DNA from: Beta vulgaris subsp. vulgaris
Taxonomy: Eukaryota; Streptophyta; Magnoliopsida; Caryophyllales; Amaranthaceae
Reading direction: 5' to 3'
NCBI RefSeq assembly: GCF_026745355.1
Contig: NC_079209.1
Location: forward strand, 4,696,507 to 4,760,506
Length of the DNA: 64,000 nt
The notes under the pieces are model-generated. The model saw nothing but the letters and a program-made list of their open reading frames with translations, ran no database searches and was not told the origin of the DNA. Made by a program: the position numbers and the translations under genes. This document shows positions 56,893 through 64,000 of this stretch, one piece after another (within the stretch, counting starts at the first letter, position 1; every line of letters starts with the position of its first letter).

Positions 56893-59800
56893 GTGAATGG
56901 GGCTGGTAGCAGTACCTCAGTACGTGCGGATGCGGTGCAAAGTGGAGGTATGAGCAGCAACATACCCACACAAAATACAATAGCTTTGCAAGGAGTATCC
57001 AGTGACCAAGTTCAACAAATTATTGAGATTCTTAATAATGAATCTTCCCTAAAGTTGCAAGGTAAAACTGATGTTCCATGGATAGTTGATACAGGAGCTA
57101 ATAATCACGTGACGAGTGAGCTCTCATTATTGAAAAATATCAAAAAAATTGCAAATAATCCGATTTTGATACCGGATGGGCAGACTGTGAATGCAAATCA
57201 ACTAGGTTAGTTCACTCATATTGGAGGGTGGTTTATTTATTGATAATGTATTATATGTGCCACAATTGAATTGCAATTTAATTTATGTGACTCAATTATG
57301 TGACGAATTGAATTGTTATGTTCAGTTCACTAACAAAATGTGTGTGATTCAGGACAAATTAACGAGGACGGTGATTGGCGTGGGTGAGTGACAAGATGGA
57401 CTATATTTTTTCTGTGGTGTTCAGCGAGTACGGGTGATGGCAGTGGATTGTGTATTTGATCTTTGGCATCAGCGTATAGGGCATCCGTCAGAGAAAGTAT
57501 TGAAATTACTCCCTCCTGTGAGTAATTCTACTAGGAAGAATACTGCAGTTTGTGATGTCTATCCTCGTGCCAAGCAATGTAGAGAGAGTTTTCCCATCGG
57601 TAGTAGTGAGGCTAGTCATATGTTTGCACTTGTTCAGTTGATTCATGGGGTCCTTATAAGACACCTTCTTCTTGTGGTTCAAAATATTTTTTGACGATTG
57701 TTGATGATTTTTCTAGAGGAGTTTGTGTTTATCTGATTAGTAATAAAACATAAGTTGAGTTAATGTTTCTTAATTTTATTGCTATGATTAAACGCCAATT
57801 TAATCAAATTATCAAGGTTGTTCGGAGTGAAAATGTTACGGAGTTCAACTGCTTACAAGGTTATTTTTTTAAACATGGGATATTGTTTGAGTCGTCTTGT
57901 GCTGGGACTCCTCAACAAAATGGGAGAGTAGAGAGAAAACATCAACACATTTTAAATGTTGGTAGAGCTTTGCGGATTAAAGGAAATTTACCTAAAAAGT
58001 TTTGTGGAGAGTGTATTTTGGCTGCGTGTTTTTTGATTAATAGGACACCTACACCTCTTCTTTCAAATAAAACACCCTATGAATGTTATTTAGGAAACCA
58101 CCGTCATACGACACTATTCGAGTATTTGGTTGTTTGTGTTATGCTTATAATCAACGTAGTAAGGGAGATAAATTTGAGTCGCGTAGTCGTAAGTGTGTTT
58201 TTCTTGGGTATCCATTTGGAAAAAAAGGGTGGCAAATGTTTGATTTGGAGACTCGTGAATTTTTTGTATCTCATGACGTCCAATTTCACGAACGTATTTT
58301 TCCGTATAAGGATGAGGCTACTGAGAGTTTTGTGTCTCCTATGTCATGTGTTGGGAATGCGCGTGTTGACGTTTTTGAGCGTTGGCCGTTGGATGCAGTG
58401 CCTTTAATTGTATCTGACATTGGTGTAGGGGATCCACTAGATGATGGCTTGTCTATGGCAAGTGAGGGTGAGCCAACGAGAGTTGGGGAATTGCAGCAGG
58501 ATTCTGGGGATTGGGTGAGTGGAGGACCAAAATGTGGGGTGCTGAGAGAGGCACATATGTGGTGCAACAAGATGCAGCTTGTAAGGTGCTGAGTGAGGGG
58601 ATGTGTGCAAAACCAAAGTGAGGAGATGGGAGTGACGCAGCAACTCCAACAAGGCCATGCAGTGAGTCAACAAAGTGAATTAGCTAATGCAGCAAACTTG
58701 AGTAGTGAGGAACAAGATGTGGGGCATTAAAGAAAAAATTATGAGGAGGATTTAGGGAGAGTAAACGTCAAAAATTTCAGTCTACGAGATTGCAAGATTG
58801 TGTAATGCATACAATACGGAAAAAATATAGTTTATCTGACAGCTCGTCCGCCCGATCATCTTCCTAAAGTACTCTTTATCCTATCACATATTTTGTTAAT
58901 TATGAACTTTTTTCGTCAAAACACATAAATTTTATTGCAGCTTTGCAGGCAGAAAATGGTCCTAAAACATTTAAGCAAGCTATGCAACATGAGGGTTAGC
59001 GAAAAGCAATGGCAGCTGAAATTGAGGCTCTTGAGGAATAGGGAACCTGGACTTTAGAGAGTTTACCTATGGGAAAAAAAGCACTTGGGAGCAAATGGGT
59101 GTATTCGGAGAAGCGAGATGAAGATGGAAAATTTCTTAGATTAAAGGCAAGGTTGGTCTGTCTCGGGAATCATCGGGAAGAAGGGTTAGATTACAATGAA
59201 ACATTCGCTCCGGTGGCGAAAATGACAACGATACGTACTTTTCTTGCAGTTGCCGCTGTGAAAAATTGGGAGGTGCCCCAGGTGGATGTTTCCAATGCAT
59301 TTTCTCAAGGAGACTTAGAAGAATAAATTTATTTGAAGATCCTCCCAGGATTTCAGAAGAATAATGTTGACAATGTTTGCAGAAAGAGAAAGTCATTGTA
59401 TGGCTTGAAACAAGCACCTAGGTGTTGGTTTGAGAAGTTGTCTACAGCTCTGAAGGGATACAAATTTAAACAATCGTATTCTGATTATTCTCGTTTTACT
59501 CTTTCGAAGGGTTCGTTGCAATTGAGTGTGCTTATTTATGTGGATGATATGATTATAGCAGGGAATAATAAATTTGCGATGGAGAGTTTTAAAGCATATT
59601 TGAGTGCGTGAATGCTTCAAAATGAAAAATCTGGGTGCTCTGAAGTACTTTCTGGGGTTTGAGGTGGCCCGTAGCAAGCATGGATTTTATGTTTGCCAGA
59701 GAAAATATGCCTTGGATATTGTTTCAGAGACTGGATTGTTAGGTGCAAAACCTGCTGACTTCCCAATGGAGCAAAATCACAAGCTGGCCTTAGCAGAGGG

Positions 59801-60470
59801 GAAGGAGTTAGAGGACGGCGAAAAATAAAGATGGTTGATTGGGAGACTTATTTATTTAGCTGTTACTCGTCCAGATTTGGTGTATTCCGTGCACATTTTG
59901 TCGCAATTTATGCAAGCACCAAGAGAGGAGCATTGGGAAGCAGCATTGAGAGTAGTACGATATCTGAAAAAGTGTCCAGGACAGGGTATATTCTTCTATG
60001 TTTTGATAGTGCATTGCAACTAGAGGGATGGTGTGACTCAGATTGGGAAAGTTGTCCTTTGACCCGTCGTTCGTTGACTGGGTGGTTCGTATTACTTGGT
60101 TTTTCTCCGGTGTCCTGGAAAACTAAGAAACAAAATATTGTCTCTCGCTTATCCGAGGAAGCAGAATATCGATCGATGGCAGCGTTGACTTGTGAGTTGA
60201 AGTGGTTGAAGCAACTGCTACGAGATTTGGGTGTTGACCACAAATAGGGTATGCGTATGTTCTGTGATAGTCAATCGATCCTCCATATTGCTCAGAATCC
60301 CGTCTTTCATGAGTAAACAAAGCACATTGTCATTTTATTAGAGATGCGATTAAATAGGGTGTCATTTCCCCTACGTATGTGTCGACAAAGGTGCAATTAG
60401 CGGTCATTTTCACTAAGGCTTTGGGTAAGATACAATTTGTTTTTTAGAGACAAGATGGGCATTCGCCATC
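56893..60470 (+). pseudogene. Copia C pol
   Basis: Protease WIVDTGANNHVTS (about 57078); pre-integrase LWHQRIGHPSEKV (57465); integrase with GTPQQNGRVERKHQHI (about 57905), where the middle catalytic block reads VRSENVTEF instead of RSDNGTEF; reverse transcriptase [40 protein letters not shown] and IYVDDMIIAGN (about 59537); RNase H GWCDSDWESCPLTRRS and FCDSQSILHIA; end IRHLHAP. In-frame stops (for example near 58999, 59039, 59323, 59609, 60314) and frameshifts make it inactive. Confidence 0.8.
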
Positions 60471-61281
60471 TCCATGCTCCATCTTGAGTGGGGATGTTAA
60501 GATATAATATTGTAAAGTTCTATTTATGTTATATTTCCTATTTGTGTATTTAGGTCATAATAGGATGTATATATATTGTGAAGATGAATGAAAAGAGCAG
60601 AGTGTAAGCCGCATTTATCAAAATCTCAAAAAACCCAATTATCAACTAATGTTAATAGTAAGATGTCTAAATCCAACATATTGTCCACCGTAAGAGTGCT
60701 TATAAGATGAAACACTTGTAAACTACTCGAGATCAACTCAGTCAAAACTCAATTAAAACTCGATTCGACTGAGCTTGACTCAACTCAAGCTCGACTAGAA
60801 ATCGAGTCTAAATGCTAGTTAGTCAAATGATTTTAAACCCTAATAGCCAAACTTAAACTCAACTCGCATCACCAATTCCATCATGGAGAGAGTTTAACCA
60901 CCTAATTAACTTACTTAATTAGTTGATACGTAGCGAGTAGTAACTGTACAAGTTGTAAAAGAAAGAGATACATAATATTCCTCCATAACTTCTTGCCAGA
61001 TGCGTAACCATACGCTGGACTATAATCCATATTCTTTATGCAATTTGATCAATATTTTGCTAGTCGCAATGTAGTAGTTACTATATGGATACATTACATA
61101 CATATAATACTGCCAATGGAGATTACCTAATATCTCTAATTCATATACTAATATTAGTTTAATGCTTATCACGTGGATCTTGTCGATTTTGTTTGATTTT
61201 TTTTCAATTTCTTATTAGTTTTAGCAAGAAAATAATTCCTCGCATTGATTTTTGTGGTTAGACCAATAGCCCTTAAGCTAC

Positions 61282-61290
61282 TATAAAAAG
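61282..61290 (+). promoter_or_regulatory. TATA box of PPO2
   Basis: TATAAAAAG lies 41 bp before the PPO2 start codon, in the same position as in PPO1. The proximal promoter lacks the two SINEs found at PPO1. Confidence 0.75.
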
Positions 61291-61330
61291 AATGGTAATC
61301 CATTAACCCAAAACATAAACACACACCACA

Positions 61331-63133
61331 ATGGCCTCTCTTTCTCCTTCCACGACCACCACTACCACCCAAAACCTCTCTGCTGTCCCACGTAACGCTT
61401 TGCTATCAAAATCATCCCAACTTTCTGCCTTTAGATCCACCCAAAGTCGTCGTGGCCCAGCTAAGATCTCATGCAATGCAGCAAACAATAATGAGTCCAA
61501 CAAGTTTGATAGGAGAAACTTGCTCATTGGGCTAGGTGGTCTTTACGGTGCAGCTACCACCTTAACTGGTGGTAATGCTACCTTAGCTGCCCCTACCGCC
61601 CCCGATGCGACCCAATGTGCGCCATCCACAATAGATGATGGGTCAACCTTATTATGTTGCCCACCTAAACCCTCACAATTTGTCGACTTTAAGTTGCCTA
61701 CAGTCAACCCTAAACAGTTGAGGCTTCGACCAGCGGCCCATTTGGTCGATGAACAGTACTTAGCCAAGTACTCTAGAGCTTTGGCCTTAATGAAAGCTCT
61801 ACCTGATAGTGACCCTCGTAGCTTTAAGAACCAAGCAAATGTGCATTGTGCTTATTGTAATGGGGGTTACCATCAAGTTGGGTTGCCCAATATCGAGTTC
61901 CAGGTCCATGGATCTTGGTTATTTTTCCCCTTCCATAGGGCTTACCTATATTTCTATGAAAGAATCTTAGCTAAGCTTATCGATGATCCAACCTTTTCCC
62001 TTCCATACTGGAACTGGGATCACCCTGATGGCATGTATATGCCTTCCATGTTTGACGTTGAAGCATCGCCTTTCTACGACGCCATTCGTGACCAAAACCA
62101 TCGCCCACCAACCTTGATGAATCTTAGTTACGATGGGCCGGACACGGTTAGCAACCTAACCAAGGAGGAACAAATAGCGCAAAACCTTGCTGTTATGTAC
62201 AAGCAAATGGTTGCTAATGCTAAGAAGCCTGAATTGTTCCTAGGCGGACCTTACCGAGCTGGGGATCCCCCAGGCAGTACACCTGGTACCCTAGAGGTCC
62301 AACCACACGGTACCATCCATAATTGGACCGGTAACCCGCCACCAAATACTCCCTTCTGGGAGGATATGGGTAACTTTTACTCTGCGGGGCGTGATCCCAT
62401 CTTCTATTCCCACCATGCTAATGTGGATAGAACATGGTCCATATGGAAGAGCTTGTCCACTACGAATAAGGATTTCACTGATACAGATTTCTTGGACTCT
62501 CATTTCTACTTCTATGATGAAAATGCCCAGCCTGTAAAAATTTATGTTAGAGATGTCTTGGATACCAAGAAACTGGGGTACGACTACCAGCCTCAGGACC
62601 TTCCTTGGTTGCAGTCAAAGCCAACTCCTAAGCGTAATCGTCGCCCTAAGCCACTCAAGAAGGTATTCTCCACTGTCAAGAATGCCGTGGCTGCCGAACC
62701 CGCCACTGATCCTGTCGTACCAACGGTGGTTTTCCCTAAGCCATTGAAGAATATCATCAGGACTAACTTGCCAAGGCCAAGGAAGTCTAGGACTCAGAAT
62801 GAGAAGGATGATGAAGAAGAAATTTTGGTGATTGAGGTTGAGTCAAGGGCTGATGTTTACTCCAAGTTTGATGTGTATGTTAATGATGAAGATGAAAGTC
62901 CAACGTTGGAAAACCGTACTCAAACTGAGTATGCAGGAAGTTTCGTAAATGTGCCTCATAGACATGGTGGTAAGGATGGACACTTGAAGAAGACTACTGT
63001 GAAATTTGGATTAAGTGAGCTAATTGACGATTTGGACGCTAATGATGATGAAGGAATTGATATCATCTTTGTTCCACGTACTGGAACTGATTCAGTGATT
63101 ATCAAGGATGTGAGGATTGAGTTTCAAGATTGA
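61331..63133 (+). CDS. PPO: Polyphenol oxidase PPO2, chloroplast thylakoid lumen, intact
   Basis: 600 aa, single exon, usual length for a plant PPO precursor. Residues 1-50: Ser/Thr-rich plastid transit peptide. 58-90: twin-Arg thylakoid signal (FDRRNLLIGLGGLYGA) with cleavage near TLAAPTAP. CuA ligands His172, His193 and His202, with Cys176 placed for the thioether bond to the second His. CuB His326, His330 and the His361/His362 pair in SHHANVDRTW. Then the PPO1_DWL domain (about 387-440) and the KFDV domain (510-600), whose acidic-basic linker (EKDDEEEILV) precedes the SKFDVYV motif. Oxidises o-diphenols, and possibly monophenols, to quinones in wounding and browning; in betalain plants related enzymes are discussed as tyrosinases, which the sequence does not settle. 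Confidence 0.96.
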   Translation: MASLSPSTTTTTTQNLSAVPRNALLSKSSQLSAFRSTQSRRGPAKISCNAANNNESNKFDRRNLLIGLGGLYGAATTLTGGNATLAAPTAPDATQCAPSTIDDGSTLLCCPPKPSQFVDFKLPTVNPKQLRLRPAAHLVDEQYLAKYSRALALMKALPDSDPRSFKNQANVHCAYCNGGYHQVGLPNIEFQVHGSWLFFPFHRAYLYFYERILAKLIDDPTFSLPYWNWDHPDGMYMPSMFDVEASPFYDAIRDQNHRPPTLMNLSYDGPDTVSNLTKEEQIAQNLAVMYKQMVANAKKPELFLGGPYRAGDPPGSTPGTLEVQPHGTIHNWTGNPPPNTPFWEDMGNFYSAGRDPIFYSHHANVDRTWSIWKSLSTTNKDFTDTDFLDSHFYFYDENAQPVKIYVRDVLDTKKLGYDYQPQDLPWLQSKPTPKRNRRPKPLKKVFSTVKNAVAAEPATDPVVPTVVFPKPLKNIIRTNLPRPRKSRTQNEKDDEEEILVIEVESRADVYSKFDVYVNDEDESPTLENRTQTEYAGSFVNVPHRHGGKDGHLKKTTVKFGLSELIDDLDANDDEGIDIIFVPRTGTDSVIIKDVRIEFQD

Positions 63134-63494
63134 TTAAGTTCTGTTTTGCTTGAATGTTGAAATGAACTTCCGTTGGAGCTGATTTACTTGTTTAATTAGC
63201 TCCTAATTAATTTCCTTCGATTTGGTTGTTGGATGCTCTTTGTGTTCGTGTACGTGTTATTCCTGCCTCGATCATGGGGGTTGATTATAATAAGAAGCGT
63301 ATTTTGTTGTATCTTGTCTTCATGGTTTAGTTGTAATGTTAATGATTTTCAATTATGTTTTGGTCACCGTCCAAGTAATAATATAATCTCCATATAAATT
63401 ATATAATAACATCTCTTTTTTGAAAATTTAATATTTCTTGATGGAGTTTTAACCAAGATTTTTCACTAATTGTATATTATAATTCTAATGTAAT
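63134..63494 (+). other. 3' UTR and flank of PPO2
   Basis: Near-identical to the PPO1 3' flank to AATTCTAATGTAATG, where a T-run begins. AT-rich with several AATAAT/ATAATA polyadenylation-like motifs. Confidence 0.7.
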
Positions 63495-64000
63495 GTTTTT
63501 TTTTTTTTGAAAGAGAAATTTCATTAATTGAAGGCCAAACGGCATTTACAATAGATATTGAAGAAAAACAAGATATAATTAAACAAGGCTAAATCAAATT
63601 TATCTTCGAAGAAACTATAATGAACCAGATCGATCAATACAGCGCAGCCCCCTTGTTTTTGCTGAATCAAACAACTATTGATGAGGAAGTCTATCATTCT
63701 GACATAGTTTGGGAAGAGCATTCTTGATCGAGTCATGTTAACCGCATCCGAGATTCCAATACCTTCATGTAGACTTTTGAACGTCAACCAATAAGAACAA
63801 TTTCTCATACCTAAAAACAAAACAACCACACTCACAACTCCCATAGGAGAGAAGGAGATCTCCACAACAGAGACTAAAAACCCCATAATAGGGTTTGAAG
63901 AAATCTCATAACGAGATACTAATTTATTCAACAAAATAAGAAAATAAATTAAAAACTGAAAATAAAAGGGAAAAGGGGGCTTACCATGGATGAAATCATC
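63495..64000 (-). mobile_element. 3' end of a LINE-like retroposon (runs off window)
   Basis: Opens with a T-run (the poly-A tail on the minus strand), then GAAAGAGAAATTTCATTAAT and GAAGGCCAAACGGC, the complement of the usual plant L1-type 3' end. A 136-codon minus-strand frame (63524-63934) has no domain that I recognise. Inserted at the point where PPO flank homology stops. It could also be a SINE sharing a LINE tail. Confidence 0.5.

Larger units (their letters stand above)
55719..60620 (+). mobile_element. Complete but decayed Copia element 'C' with very short LTRs
   Basis: LTRs at 55719-55850 (132 bp) and 60495-60620 (126 bp), TGTTAAGATATAATATT..CATTTRTCA. Flanks AAAAC and AAATC give a near 5-bp duplication, and segment A supplies the empty site (near 34258). 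LTRs differ by several substitutions, so it is older than element A. Primer-like TGGCATCATGAGCATAGG at 55851; purine tract GAGTGGGGA at 60486-60494. All Copia domains are present in order. Confidence 0.88.
51589..63494 (+). repeat. PPO: Duplicated segment B (contains PPO2)
   Basis: Co-linear with 31377-37460. Longer because of insertions at 52996-54336 (hAT), 54942-55460 (Helitron) and 55719-60620 (Copia C). Shared intergenic blocks: 51590-52995, 54337-54941, 55461-55718 and 60621-61330, none with a gene. The LTR-like unit of segment A recurs at 51840-52538. Confidence 0.9.

Overview
This is a stretch of plant nuclear genome, most likely a dicot. It holds the start of a TATA-binding-protein-associated ATPase gene (BTAF1/MOT1 type), a small cluster of chloroplast polyphenol oxidase (PPO) genes with plant-type plastid and thylakoid targeting signals, and a dense nest of plant transposable elements. 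A species cannot be fixed from the sequence alone; a betalain-family (Caryophyllales) origin is possible but not shown. There are no bacterial features: no operons, no CRISPR, no rRNA or intact tRNA genes.

Layout. 1-790: 5' end of BTAF1 on the minus strand. 800-8184: intergenic DNA with a Helitron, MITEs and a decayed minus-strand Copia pol, split by a 3.2 kb solo LTR (target duplication ATAAC). 8185-14941: a complete young Copia element (A) with target duplication CTTAT, an extra ORF in its leader and an unusual primer-binding site. 15160-20452: an inverted minisatellite, an ABCA-transporter exon relic, two Helitrons and three MITEs. 20458-23607: a short gag-protease-only LTR element (B). 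24456-29397: a hAT element and a decayed 'gypsy-type transposon' domain gene on the minus strand. 29615-30706: a long-TIR, Mutator-like element carrying a GRF zinc-finger gene.

31377-63494 is the core of the window: two copies of one ancestral segment, each ending in a PPO gene (PPO1 at 35286, PPO2 at 61331). A truncated third PPO lies between them at 41974. The copies differ by clean insertions that act as filled and empty sites for each other. Copy A gained a LINE with an inverted 5' part and two SINEs, one ending 133 bp before the PPO1 start codon. Copy B gained a hAT element, a Helitron and a whole Copia element (C). Between the copies sit another Mutator-like element, a minus-strand LTR with flanking internal sequence, and a Sirevirus-like Copia (D) with an env-like ORF. 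D is split by a 3.9 kb solo LTR, which itself contains a TIR element carrying an exon of plastid ribosomal protein L1.

Only PPO2 reads through intact (600 aa). PPO1 has a single one-base frameshift in a G-rich run, and BTAF1 has a single frameshift in a C/G run. The two LTRs of the young element A differ only by small indels and by no substitutions. I therefore suspect that many single-base frameshifts here are residual sequencing or assembly errors, and that PPO1 and BTAF1 may be intact in the real genome.
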